This document shows positions 26,107-34,734 of a stretch of DNA of 64,000 nucleotides, one piece after another. The stretch is from contig JAKFEE010000001.1 in the NCBI GenBank assembly GCA_036675815.1, forward strand, positions 6,694 through 70,693. The letters run 5' to 3'. A model generated the notes under the pieces. The model was not told where the DNA came from. It did not search any database and was given only the letters and a program-made list of their open reading frames with translations. A program made the translations under genes and the position numbers. Position 1 is the stretch's first letter, and each line of letters begins with the position of its first letter. Origin of the DNA: JAKFEE01 sp036675815. Its GTDB lineage: Bacteria > Pseudomonadota > Alphaproteobacteria > Rhodospirillales > Magnetospirillaceae.

Positions 26107-27420
26107 CTACCCCATCAGTCCGGGCAAGTACAGGGCAAGCCCTGGGAAGGCGACCACGATCCCGATCACCAGCAACGTGCAGATCACATAGGGGAATCCT
26201 GCCAGGGCCACTTCGGGCAGTGTGGTTCCCTTGGGGGCGGCCCCCATCATTACGAATAGCAGCAGGCCGAAGGGTGGTGTGATCAGGCTGACCTCAAGCC
26301 CCAGCAGCATGAGCAATCCGAACCAGACCAGATCGAACCCCAACGATTGCGCCAGCGGAATGAACACCGGCAGCGTGAGCAGCATCATCGAGACCTGATC
26401 CATGAATGCCCCCAGGAACAGGAGCACCACGAGCATGGACAGCAGAACGATCAGCGGCGTGGCATCGTAGCCCGAAACCATCGACAGGATGCCGGAGGTG
26501 GCACCGCTGAAAGCCAGAAGCTGGCTGAAGGTGGATGAGCCGATAATGATCATGAACACCATACCGGTGACGCTCAACGTGCTGGTCATGGACTTCGTGA
26601 TCGAGCTCCAGGTCAGGCAACGGAACGCCATGGCCAGGATTACCACTCCGAGGACGCCGAAGGCGGCAGCCTCCGTCGGCGTCACGACTCCGCCAAGGAT
26701 CAGCCCGATCACCAGGAAGACGACTAGCGACATCGGTAGGACGTTAATGCTGACGGTGCGCACTATCTGGCCCAGGGAGACGCGCTCGGTCGCGTATTGC
26801 GGTGCCGCGAGGGGATCGAGCCTGATCTGCGTATAGATCAACCCCGCGTAGCAGGCGGCCAGCAATAGCCCGGGCAGGATGCCGGCAATAAGCAGTGCAC
26901 CGATATCGATCCGGGCAAGGGTGCCCAGCAGCACGGCGAGAGTGGATGGCGGAATGATCATCGCCAGGCCGCCGGTCCCCAGAATGGGGCCGATGGCCAT
27001 ATGCTTCTTGTAGCCGCGCTCGATCATTTCCGGAACCATGAGCGAACCCAGCATCGCCGTGTTCGCCATGCTCGACCCCGAGAGGGTGGCAAAGGCGGTC
27101 CCACCGGCAACCGTCACATAAGACAGCCGCCCCGGCACCCGGCCGAAGCAGCAGTCGAAGGCATCGAACACCCGCCGGGCCAGGCCAGTGTGGAAGAACA
27201 GCTCGCCCATCATGAGGAACAGCGGGACCGGTACCAGGGTGAATTTGGTTACCGATTCGCTCGCGTTGGCAATCAACTGAAGCAGCCCGGCCTCCCCGCC
27301 CATGAGCAGGACGACGCCGACGATATTGACCGTCAGGAAGGCAAAGGCGACGGGCATCCCGACAAGCATCAGGCCGACGACGCTGCCCAGTAACAGGGCA
27401 GCAGCGGTTTCCCAACCCAT
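26107..27420 (-). CDS. dctM: TRAP transporter large permease (DctM type)
   Basis: About 437 aa with 11-12 hydrophobic segments. It drives Na+-coupled uptake of a carboxylate-like solute delivered by the periplasmic binding protein. Seen: VAGGTAFATLSGSSMANTAM near residue 110, GLAMIIPPSTLAVLLGTLA, GVVTPTEAAAFGVLGV and LEVSLITPPFGLLLFVM, the conserved DctM blocks. It starts one base after the dctQ stop. The adjacent genes dctQ and dctP complete the transporter. Confidence 0.95.
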   Translation of the reverse strand: MGWETAAALLLGSVVGLMLVGMPVAFAFLTVNIVGVVLLMGGEAGLLQLIANASESVTKFTLVPVPLFLMMGELFFHTGLARRVFDAFDCCFGRVPGRLSYVTVAGGTAFATLSGSSMANTAMLGSLMVPEMIERGYKKHMAIGPILGTGGLAMIIPPSTLAVLLGTLARIDIGALLIAGILPGLLLAACYAGLIYTQIRLDPLAAPQYATERVSLGQIVRTVSINVLPMSLVVFLVIGLILGGVVTPTEAAAFGVLGVVILAMAFRCLTWSSITKSMTSTLSVTGMVFMIIIGSSTFSQLLAFSGATSGILSMVSGYDATPLIVLLSMLVVLLFLGAFMDQVSMMLLTLPVFIPLAQSLGFDLVWFGLLMLLGLEVSLITPPFGLLLFVMMGAAPKGTTLPEVALAGFPYVICTLLVIGIVVAFPGLALYLPGLMG

Positions 27421-27421
27421 A

Positions 27422-27928
27422 TCAGAGTCCCTCCTTGGGCTGGGTTCGATCGACGAAGTAGCTCTCGGGCCCTACGAGGAAGCGGCCGAACTCAACGGCG
27501 ACCAGGAAGAAGCTGGGGGGCATGACCGCGAAGAGCAGCCAACGCGGCGCCTCCACCGATCGGATGTCCAGTTCGCCACGCGCATAGACCTGCAGCGCCA
27601 GTTCGCCCGAATAAAAGCAGAGCAGGAGGGCAACGGCGATACACAGCATGTAGACAAGGCGCTCGAGCCAGCAACGCGCGCCCGCCTGAAGGAACAACAC
27701 GAGGGATTCCACGGCCACATGCCCTCGCCGCCTCACCAACCAGGGGGCCGCCAGCATCGTCGCGTAGAGCATGGCGTACTCGCTCATCGTGGTGGTCCAG
27801 GACGGCGGTTGAAATCCAAGGGTGCGGATGGTGACGTCGTAGATGATGGCGACGAACACCCCGATCAGAAGGGCGGCCGCAAGGGCTGCCAGGCTTTGCA
27901 GTGCCTGGCTGTAGATTCGGGACAACAT
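27422..27928 (-). CDS. dctQ: TRAP transporter small permease (DctQ type)
   Basis: About 168 aa from ATG 27928 (MLSRIYSQALQS), which has GGGAG upstream; a longer frame reaching 28048 would run into dctP and is unlikely. Four hydrophobic segments, with WTTTMSEYAMLYATMLAAPW and RRRGHVAVESLVLFL in the second half, match the DctQ fold and its conserved EYA and GHV motifs. It partners the large permease encoded immediately downstream. Confidence 0.92.
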   Translation of the reverse strand: MLSRIYSQALQSLAALAAALLIGVFVAIIYDVTIRTLGFQPPSWTTTMSEYAMLYATMLAAPWLVRRRGHVAVESLVLFLQAGARCWLERLVYMLCIAVALLLCFYSGELALQVYARGELDIRSVEAPRWLLFAVMPPSFFLVAVEFGRFLVGPESYFVDRTQPKEGL

Positions 27929-27981
27929 GCGATGGCTCCCGGACGAGATGCTGGGGCAGGCCGCCCTGCCCGCAGCTTTGA

Positions 27982-28956
27982 TTAGCGGTAGAACTTTGCC
28001 TTGAGCTCGCCGGCCGATTCTGGGACGGTGCGTTCCAGGCGCGACCATAGGGCCGCATAGGCCTCGTCCAGATATTGTTGTGCGGTCGACTTGTCCAAGC
28101 TCACTACCTGCAGGCCGCGGGCACGGACCTTGTCATCGTCTCGGCGCTGTTCGGCCTCGAAGAAGCGGTATGAGTCGCGCTCGTATTCGGCCATGACGTC
28201 CTGCAAGATGGCTTTGGCCTCGGGCGAGAGCCCGTTCCAACGCGAGAGGTTGACCAGGACGACAACATCACTGTGGTAGAACGCGGGATCGATCCGATAC
28301 CGCAGGAACTTATCCCAGTTGAAGTCGGTGATGCCGACCAATGGCCAGCCGACACCGTCAACGGTGCCTCGCTCCAGCGCGGCGTAAACCTCGGGCATCT
28401 GGATCGTGACGTTGGTCGCGCCGAGCTGGCTGAAGAAGTCCTGATATACCGGGTTCGAGCGCAGTCGCAGTCCCTTGAGATCAGGCAAGCCGCTCACATT
28501 GGGCTTCTGATTGAGGTAGGCGTGAAAACCGACACTGGCGCTCAACCAGCCGAGATAGTGCGCATTCAGGCGCTTCTCGTAGAAGGATGACAGCAACGTG
28601 GCGCCGCCGTTGTCTCGCAGTTCCCAGGGGGTCTTGGTGCTGCCGGCGACGGCCGCACTCTCGGGCACCGCGCCCCAATGATAGTTCGCCGGAGAGACAA
28701 CGATGTCGACAACGCCATTGCGCACCGCCTGCGCCTGCTCGGTTGCCGGGATCACCTCCGGGCCGCCGATCCAATGGATCCGCACGATGCCCTTGCCCTT
28801 TTCATTGACCCGCTCGAAGAAACGCAGGGCGTCCTCCGTGTAGATCACCTGTTTTGGCAAGGCGCTCACGGCCTTTAAGACTTCCTCCGCCTGCGCTACC
28901 GCCGCCGTTGCCCAGGCCGCGGCAAACATGGTGGTCGCCACCAAGATTTTTCTCAT
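27982..28956 (-). CDS. dctP: TRAP transporter solute-binding protein (DctP type)
   Basis: About 324 aa. Sec signal peptide MRKILVATTMFAAAWATAAV with cleavage after AQA. Periplasmic protein that captures the substrate for DctQM. Seen: FFERVNEKGKGIVRIHWIGG, QAQAVRNGVVDIVVSP and LKGLRLRSNPVYQDFFSQLG, in which an Arg usually pairs with the substrate carboxylate, then MPEVYAALERGTVDGVGWPL. GGGAGGAG precedes the ATG. It is the first gene of the operon and faces a divergent LysR gene with about 129 bases between their starts. Confidence 0.95.
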   Translation of the reverse strand: MRKILVATTMFAAAWATAAVAQAEEVLKAVSALPKQVIYTEDALRFFERVNEKGKGIVRIHWIGGPEVIPATEQAQAVRNGVVDIVVSPANYHWGAVPESAAVAGSTKTPWELRDNGGATLLSSFYEKRLNAHYLGWLSASVGFHAYLNQKPNVSGLPDLKGLRLRSNPVYQDFFSQLGATNVTIQMPEVYAALERGTVDGVGWPLVGITDFNWDKFLRYRIDPAFYHSDVVVLVNLSRWNGLSPEAKAILQDVMAEYERDSYRFFEAEQRRDDDKVRARGLQVVSLDKSTAQQYLDEAYAALWSRLERTVPESAGELKAKFYR

Positions 28957-29068
28957 CTGCTCCTCCCTAGATGCGCTCCGGGCGCCGGCTGCGTTGTTCG
29001 CAGCTCTGCGTCCTCCAGGCTACCCCCACTTTTTTTGTGGCAACAACTGATGCTTTGTCGGGCAATGC

Positions 29069-29083
29069 ATGACAAAATGTCAT
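29069..29083. promoter_or_regulatory. Candidate operator: perfect ATGACA-AAA-TGTCAT dyad upstream of the LysR gene
   Basis: A perfect 6-bp inverted repeat with a 3-bp centre, extended by an imperfect outer TGCA/ATGCA arm, lies directly before the preferred LysR start (29086) and about 112 bases from the dctP start. LysR-type regulators usually bind T-N11-A dyads in the divergent intergenic region. If the LysR protein starts further upstream, the dyad would fall inside its coding region and the case weakens. Confidence 0.4.
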
Positions 29084-29085
29084 CC

Positions 29086-29982
29086 ATGCAGTTGCCCCCA
29101 CTCAACGGCCTACGAGCATTCGAGGCCGCCGCCCGTCACATGAGCTTCACGCGCGCTGCCGAGGAGCTGAACGTTACCTCGACGGCCGTAAGCCATCAGA
29201 TACGGCGCCTTGAGGCGTTTCTGCAGACCCGCCTGTTCCATCGCCAGCACCGCAGTTTGCGGCTGACGAGCGAAGGACAGGAGTACCTGCCGGTCGTGCG
29301 TGGCGCGTTCGAGGATTTGCGCGAGGCAACGGGGCGGTTGTTCGAAACCAGGCGGACCGAAACCCTTACCCTAAGCACCCTCACCTATGTCGGTGCCCGC
29401 TGGATTGTGCAGCGCCTAGGAGGCTTCAAGGCCTTGCGGCCACACATCGACGTTCGGATCGTCACGTCGCCACATCCCGTTGACTTCACCACCAGTGGTG
29501 TCGACATGGGGATCCGCCGGGGCGACGGCCACTGGCCCGGGCTACGTGCGGATCAGTTGATGATCCAGCAATGCGTTCCCGTGCTGAGCCCGCGATTGCT
29601 TCCCTCGGGCGGCAGAGGCCTTAGTGCCGCGGATTTGCAGCAATTTACACTGCTCCACGTTGCCACCGAGCCGGCGGCGTGGCGACAATGGTTTCGCTTC
29701 GCCGGGATTCCGGCTGCAGACGTTTCCCACGGCCTCACCTTCGATCAGAGCATCACCGCGATCCAGGCAGCCATCGATGGCCTCGGCATCGCCATCGGCC
29801 GCATGCCTTTCATCGATAATGAGCTCGACGCAGGGCTACTGGCGGCCCCGGTTCCCCTCTATCTGCCCGACCAGAGCCCCTTCTACATCGTCGCCCCCGA
29901 GGCCACAGCGGATCACCCTAACATCCGCCAATTCCGTGAATGGTTGTTGGCCGAGGTGCAGTCGTTGTGGCCAAAGGAATAG
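29086..29982 (+). CDS. LysR-family transcriptional regulator (GcvA-like)
   Basis: About 298 aa. N-terminal winged helix: LPPLNGLRAFEAAARHMSF then TRAAEELNVTSTAVSHQIRR, the GcvA/AmpR-type opening. The C-terminal periplasmic-binding-like effector domain includes HIDVRIVTSP, GVDMGIRRGDGHWPGL and GLGIAIGRMPFIDNEL. The preferred start is ATG 29086 on family grounds; upstream in-frame ATGs at 29035, 29068 and 29077 are possible and no ribosome site is decisive. It is divergent from the dctP operon, which it probably controls. Its last ~150 bases are duplicated at 4106-4256. Confidence 0.92.
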   Translation: MQLPPLNGLRAFEAAARHMSFTRAAEELNVTSTAVSHQIRRLEAFLQTRLFHRQHRSLRLTSEGQEYLPVVRGAFEDLREATGRLFETRRTETLTLSTLTYVGARWIVQRLGGFKALRPHIDVRIVTSPHPVDFTTSGVDMGIRRGDGHWPGLRADQLMIQQCVPVLSPRLLPSGGRGLSAADLQQFTLLHVATEPAAWRQWFRFAGIPAADVSHGLTFDQSITAIQAAIDGLGIAIGRMPFIDNELDAGLLAAPVPLYLPDQSPFYIVAPEATADHPNIRQFREWLLAEVQSLWPKE

Positions 29983-30667
29983 GCCGTCGGCACGCCACTG
30001 GGGGGGAGATGTGGCCGACTTGCGGTGACGTGCACCACGCCGCGTCCTCGAGTAGGCCATTGGGGCGGGCAGCGGCTGGCGCGCCCATCACTGCGATTCT
30101 GGCGGCGGGGTGAAGGTGGAGTTCGGGGCACGCTACCCTAGTCGTTGAGGTCGACAGCCGCCCCTATCGGTCGCCCTCGCGCGCGGGCCTCCACGAGATC
30201 CGGCTCCGGACAGGTCTGGTCGGATGATCTTGAGACCCGGGTGGCCCCATTCATTGGAACCGCGTAGAGAAGGGTTTGATCCCAGTCCCCTTCGGTTCGG
30301 CATGGCGGAGGGAAGGCTATCGGAAAACGAATCCTCTCTACCAGAGGCCAAAAACCCGCGCAGGCGCGTGATGCGAGAGACACCGGGGCTAGTCACCGAT
30401 CCCCCCTGGTTCTCGGCGGGACAGTCCACTGGCAGTGGCCGCCGAGTCTCTGCGAACCTTGTACCCCCGCGCACAAAGAATTGCCGGCAGGGTGCCCATG
30501 ACCAAGGTCATGCTCATATGCAATGCACTTGCGGATCAGTCCGCAAGGCTAGCGGGGGCTCCACCCGTCGGTCATTACCGAAGGAGGAGGCCCTGCGGTG
30601 GCGTCGAGACGCTCGGGCTCTCTGCCCTTGTCGAAGCGCGCCGACAGGGGTGGGGGGCCTTCCTCGC
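29983..30667. other. 685-base stretch without a supported gene
   Basis: No frame combines a start, ribosome site and protein-like sequence. It holds the second copy of a ~57-base block (30303-30359) shared with 22580-22636. A perfect 8-bp hairpin (CTTGCGGA-TCAG-TCCGCAAG, 30528-30547) without a T tract could act as a weak terminator for the pentapeptide gene ending at 30668. The left edge borders the LysR 3' end that is duplicated elsewhere. Confidence 0.5.
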
Positions 30668-31117
30668 TCAGCGTCTCCGGCGAGCAACGGAGCCCGGGGC
30701 TGTGCGACGTGGGCCGGCGTCCTCGTCCATCAGGGCCGAGATCAACGAAGCGCCGCGCAGGTCGGCGCCCGTCCGGTCGGCGCCGCGCAGATCGGCATGA
30801 TCAAGCTTCGCGTCCCGCATGTCGGCGCCGCGGAGGTCGCTCTCGCCCAGCTTGGCCTCCCACAGTGAGGCGCCGCGCAGCCGGGCGCGCCGGAGCGAGG
30901 CGCCGCGCAGATCGGCGTGATCGAGATTGGCGGTGGCAAGATCGCTGCCGTCCAGTCGGGCGCCGCGCAGATCGGCGCGCCAGAACGACTGCCCGACCAG
31001 GTCACAGTTGCGCAGATCGGCCCGCGCGCCCCGGCTGCCGTCGGTGGCGACCCAGACCCGGTGCCCGTCCAGCGCCTGCGCCAGCTCGTCGTTCGAGGGC
31101 GTTCTCAATGTGGGCAT
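30668..31117 (-). CDS. Pentapeptide-repeat protein
   Basis: About 149 aa from ATG 31117, with GGAGG six bases upstream. From residue ~32 to ~130 it is a run of A(D/N)LxX pentapeptides such as RADLRNCDLVGQSFWRADLR and LDHADLRGASL, which would fold as a right-handed quadrilateral beta-helix of about 20 repeats. The N-terminal 30 residues (TLRTPSNDELAQALDGHRVW) are a short non-repeat cap. There is no signal peptide or membrane segment. The C-terminal tail is Arg-rich (GSVARRRR). Some pentapeptide proteins mimic DNA and bind gyrase, but nothing here assigns that role. Confidence 0.88.
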   Translation of the reverse strand: MPTLRTPSNDELAQALDGHRVWVATDGSRGARADLRNCDLVGQSFWRADLRGARLDGSDLATANLDHADLRGASLRRARLRGASLWEAKLGESDLRGADMRDAKLDHADLRGADRTGADLRGASLISALMDEDAGPRRTAPGSVARRRR

Positions 31118-31141
31118 CGGTACCTCCAAGGTGACCGGGCG

Positions 31142-31378
31142 TCAGGTTCGGATGCGAAGCGCCAGCCGCGCCCGGCCGGCACCGGTGAGCGTCACCGGGC
31201 GGCAGGCGCGGTCGGCGTTCTTCTCGACGGCAATCAGTTCCTGCTGCAGCGCCCTCTGCAGCGTGCGCGGATCGACGTGGCTGGCCGCCTCCGCCCGCTC
31301 CCAGGTGAAGGGATGCGCATGCTCGACGAGCCCGCGCTCGACGGCGTGCAACGCGTCGGTGATGCTGTCGTCGCTCAT
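31142..31378 (-). CDS. Small uncharacterised protein
   Basis: About 78 aa. GGAG lies nine bases before ATG 31378. Sequence such as ITDALHAVERGLVEHAHPF and ASHVDPRTLQRALQQELIAV suggests an all-helical protein with a possible helix-turn-helix-like segment, ending in a basic tail. No family was recognised. It lies 24 bases upstream of the pentapeptide-repeat gene on the same strand and may be cotranscribed with it. Confidence 0.6.
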   Translation of the reverse strand: MSDDSITDALHAVERGLVEHAHPFTWERAEAASHVDPRTLQRALQQELIAVEKNADRACRPVTLTGAGRARLALRIRT

Positions 31379-31502
31379 GCGGAAATCTCCAGGGAGGTGC
31401 GGCCTGCCGCGATGGAGATTGGGTGCTTGCTGCGTCGCCGCCAGCGTTCATGAGGCCTGCCGAGATCCGCATCGGCGGTATGCTGATCGGCGCCGCACCC
31501 TC

Positions 31503-32645
31503 CTATCCCAGGGCAAATCGCAGCATCAGCCTGGTGCCGCCCTGCGCGTTCCACTCGGCGGCGGCGCCGATCTGCTTCGCCAGCCCGTCGATGAGCAGCA
31601 GGCCGGTGCCATTACTCCTTCCCTTGGGAAGGCCCTTGCCGTCGTCCGAAAGCTCCAGCCGGGCTGCTTCGCCCTCCACCACGAGCTTCAGGCCGATCAC
31701 GCCGGGACCGCCCTCGAAGGCATATTTCATGCTGTTGGTGACGAACTCGTTGACGACGAGGCCGAGCGGGAGCGCCACGTCGGCCGAGGCGATGACACTC
31801 TGGACGTCGGACTGCAGGCGTACCGCCGCCGCCCGCTCGCTCTGGAAGCGCAGCAGGCTGGCGGCGAGTTCGCCGAGATAGGTGCCGAGATCGACGCGGT
31901 CGATCTGGCCTGCGGCATACAGCTTCTCGTGCACCAGGCGCAGCGCCTCGATGCGCTGGCCGACGGCTTCGAGTTCGGACCGCGCCTCTGAATTCGGCGC
32001 CTTGTGCGACTGGATCTGAATCAGGCTGGTGATGACCTGGAGATTGTTCTTCACCCGGTGCTGAAGCTCGCGCAGCAGGCGCTCGCCGGTGGCGACGGCG
32101 GCCTCAAGCTCCGGGAGAAGCCGTAGCCGGTCGACCGACGAGGCGAGCAGGTTGGCGTAGCCGCGCAGGAAGTACATGTCGGCTTCGGTGAAGGTTCGGT
32201 GCTGGCGGCTGTCGACCTGGAGAACGCCGTATGGCGGCCGGTCGCCGGAGCCGAGGATGGCGACGTTGACCATCGACGTGACGCCGTGCTCGCGCAGGAA
32301 GTCCGGAATGACCCATCGGCTCTCGGCATCGATGTCTTCGCAGATCACCGGCTCGCCCGTCAGGATGGCGTGCATCTCCGAAGAATTCTCCTCCGCCTCT
32401 ACGGTTTGCTTTCCCACGATACCGTCGCGCCACCCGACCCCGGCACGGACCAGGAGGGTCTTCTTGTCCGGCTGCAGTTCCATCACTTTGGCGAAATCGG
32501 TCCCGAGAGCCTGGCCGACCAGCCGACAGGCTTCGGTGAGTATCTCGTCGAGGCTGCCCGCCTTGAGCGCCACGTCGCCGAACTGCGCCAAGACCTTCTG
32601 GCGCAGTTCCAGCAGCCCCTTGTCACTGCTGTCGCGGCCGGCCAT
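31503..32645 (-). CDS. GAF-domain sensor histidine kinase (HisKA_2/HWE-like)
   Basis: About 380 aa, no membrane segment, so a cytoplasmic sensor. The N-terminal GAF domain spans ~20-170 (LDEILTEACRLVGQALGTDF, YGVLQVDSRQHRTFTEAD). The HisKA_2 phosphoacceptor ELQHRVKNNLQVITSLIQIQ lies near 195, with the His in LQHRVKNN. The HATPase domain has NEFVTNSMKYAFEGG (N box) near 290 and LSDDGKGLP and NGTGLLLIDGLAKQ (G boxes). No receiver gene is adjacent; the nearest is at 35676-36056. The gene order gives no target. Confidence 0.92.
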   Translation of the reverse strand: MAGRDSSDKGLLELRQKVLAQFGDVALKAGSLDEILTEACRLVGQALGTDFAKVMELQPDKKTLLVRAGVGWRDGIVGKQTVEAEENSSEMHAILTGEPVICEDIDAESRWVIPDFLREHGVTSMVNVAILGSGDRPPYGVLQVDSRQHRTFTEADMYFLRGYANLLASSVDRLRLLPELEAAVATGERLLRELQHRVKNNLQVITSLIQIQSHKAPNSEARSELEAVGQRIEALRLVHEKLYAAGQIDRVDLGTYLGELAASLLRFQSERAAAVRLQSDVQSVIASADVALPLGLVVNEFVTNSMKYAFEGGPGVIGLKLVVEGEAARLELSDDGKGLPKGRSNGTGLLLIDGLAKQIGAAAEWNAQGGTRLMLRFALG

Positions 32646-32723
32646 GGGTGCCTCCAGACGCTCAGGTTTCGTCAGGCGCTATTAGGCCAGGGAACCTGCA
32701 GGCCGCGAATAGGCAAGTTGGCG

Positions 32724-34508
32724 TTACTCCCCCGCGGTCAAGGGCCAGAATGCCGGAATGACGAGGACCGCCGCTCCCCACATCAGCAGGTTGAGCGGCA
32801 GCCCGATCCGGACGAAATCCATGAAGCGGTAGCCGCCGGCGCTGTAGACGAACGTGTTCGCCTGATAGCCGATCGGCGTGGCGAAACTGGCGCTCGCGGC
32901 GAACAGGACGGCCATGGCGAATGGCCGCGGATCGACCCCGACCTGCTGGGCCAGGCCGACGGCGATGGGGGTGACCAGGATCGCGGCGGCGTTGTTGCTG
33001 ATGATTTCGGTGAGGGCGGAGGTCAGCAGATAGATCAGCGCCAACACCGCCACCGGCCCCCATTCCCGGACCACCGCGGCAAGCTGGGTTGCGATGAGCG
33101 CGGCGGCGCCGGTGGTCTCCATTGCCATCCCGAGGCCCAGCGTGCCGAAGATCAGGAACAGGATGCGCCACTCGACGGCGCCGTAGGCTTCGTCGGGCGA
33201 CAGGCAGCCCAGGGCCACCACCGCCGTCGCCGCGATCAATGCCAGCGCGGCAATGGGCAGCACTCCCAGCGCGGCGAGAACCATCACGGCGGCCACGGCG
33301 CCGATGGCGATCGGTGCCTTGTCGCGCCGGAACGGCTGCTCGGTCGGCTCGGTGAGGTTGACCAGCACCCGACGGTCGAACAGCCGGCGCAGGCCTTCGG
33401 GCGGACCCTCGAGAATGAGGGTGTCGCCGGCGCGCAGCCGGATGCCGCCGAAATCGGTGCGCAGGTCGGTGCCCTGCCGATGGACCGCGAGGATATAGAC
33501 GCCATAGAGCCGGCGGAAGTTCAGGTCGCTCATGCGGAAGCCGACCAGGCGCGACTGCGGCCCGACGATGCCTTCCATGATCATGGCTGGCTGGCCGCCG
33601 ATCGCCTGAACCCCCTCGTTGGTGCCGAACAGAATCTGCCCGGCGTCGCGCAGGCCGACGACGCTGGCGACGCTGCTGTGGACGACGACGCGGTCGCCGC
33701 CCTCGAGCCGCAGGCGATCGAGCTGATCATGGAGAGATCGATCGCGGCGGATCACGTCGAGAACGCCGACGCCCTTGCTGGCCACCAGCCGCGCCCCCGG
33801 CAAGGTCTTGCCGACCAGCGGCGAATCCTCGGGGATCAGCAACTCGGCCAGAAAGGCCCGCCGCGGCCGGTCGCCCATGACGTCGCCCGGCGGCTGGCGA
33901 TCGGGCAGTAGCCAGCGCCCGAATACCGCCATGTAGGCGATGCCGACCAGGCCCAGCAGCAGGCCGGGCGCCGTGATTTCGAACATGCCCAGTGCCGGCT
34001 GGCCGTAGCCGACGATCACACCGTTGACGAGAAGATTGGTCGAGGTGCCGATCAGGGTCGTGGTGCCGCCGAAGATGCTGGCGAAGGAGAGCGGGATCAG
34101 GAACCGTGTCGGTGCGATCTTGAACGACCGCGCCAGCATGATGGCGACCGGCGTCAACACGACCACCACCGGCGTGTTGTTCATGAACGCCGACACCGCC
34201 ATCGTCCCCGCCGCCAGGACCACCAGGGCGCGCATGGGCGACCGGCCCGCCGCCCTGGCGGCGGCGCGACCGGCGAGATCGATCATGCCGGTCCGTTCCA
34301 GCGCGGCGCTGAGAACGAACATGGCGCCGACCGTGATCGGGCCGCTATTGCTGAACACCGCGAGAGCCTCGTCCGCGCCGAGGACCCCGGTCGCAAGCAG
34401 CGCACTGAACGCCAGCAGCGCGACGAGGTCGGGCGGGAGGCGTTCGCGAATGAAGGCGACGAAGACCACGCCGACCAGGATCAGCACGATGGCGATATCG
34501 AGTGTCAC
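32724..34508 (-). CDS. SLC13/DASS-type permease with two TrkA_C (RCK_C) domains
   Basis: About 594 aa. The start is taken at GTG 34508 (VTLDIAIVLILVGVV), matching the family; ATG 34547 behind a GC-rich purine run is an alternative. N-terminal membrane half with the signature SAFMNNTPVVVVLTPVAIML and GGTTTLIGTSTNLLVNG. Central hydrophilic stretch of about 200 residues with two TrkA_C-like domains (LLIPEDSPLVGKTL and VHRQGTDLRTDFGGIRLRAG). C-terminal membrane half with TEIISNNAAAILVTPIAVGL and FATPIGYQANTFVYSAGGY. Such carriers move sulfate, dicarboxylates or other anions with Na+; the substrate is not determinable here. Confidence 0.9.
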   Translation of the reverse strand: MTLDIAIVLILVGVVFVAFIRERLPPDLVALLAFSALLATGVLGADEALAVFSNSGPITVGAMFVLSAALERTGMIDLAGRAAARAAGRSPMRALVVLAAGTMAVSAFMNNTPVVVVLTPVAIMLARSFKIAPTRFLIPLSFASIFGGTTTLIGTSTNLLVNGVIVGYGQPALGMFEITAPGLLLGLVGIAYMAVFGRWLLPDRQPPGDVMGDRPRRAFLAELLIPEDSPLVGKTLPGARLVASKGVGVLDVIRRDRSLHDQLDRLRLEGGDRVVVHSSVASVVGLRDAGQILFGTNEGVQAIGGQPAMIMEGIVGPQSRLVGFRMSDLNFRRLYGVYILAVHRQGTDLRTDFGGIRLRAGDTLILEGPPEGLRRLFDRRVLVNLTEPTEQPFRRDKAPIAIGAVAAVMVLAALGVLPIAALALIAATAVVALGCLSPDEAYGAVEWRILFLIFGTLGLGMAMETTGAAALIATQLAAVVREWGPVAVLALIYLLTSALTEIISNNAAAILVTPIAVGLAQQVGVDPRPFAMAVLFAASASFATPIGYQANTFVYSAGGYRFMDFVRIGLPLNLLMWGAAVLVIPAFWPLTAGE

Positions 34509-34734
34509 GGTTCGTCGCCCGGTGCTGCGATGCCACGCCAACAACATCGGTCTCGCCCCCGGCAATTTGAAGACGCTGCGCAAGCGCTAGCCGACCCGCA
34601 ACATCCGGCTGCTCCGCATAACTCAAACGATTAATTGCCACACCTACAAAATCTGCCCGCATACACCGATATTATTACTTGCGTGCGGCGTCTTTTTTCG
34701 AAATCGCCCCGCAGATTAGAAAAGGAATGAGGCG

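Noticed and set aside
30303..30359. The repeated TGGCGGAGGG block as a tRNA-Ser or tRNA-Leu 3' end
   Set aside because: Only the first seven bases resemble an antisense tRNA acceptor end; no T-loop, anticodon stem or acceptor partner can be paired.
32199..33911. A 570-codon open frame on the plus strand
   Set aside because: Antisense to the GAF kinase and SLC13 permease genes, crossing their boundary, with His/Gln/Asp-rich shadow composition.
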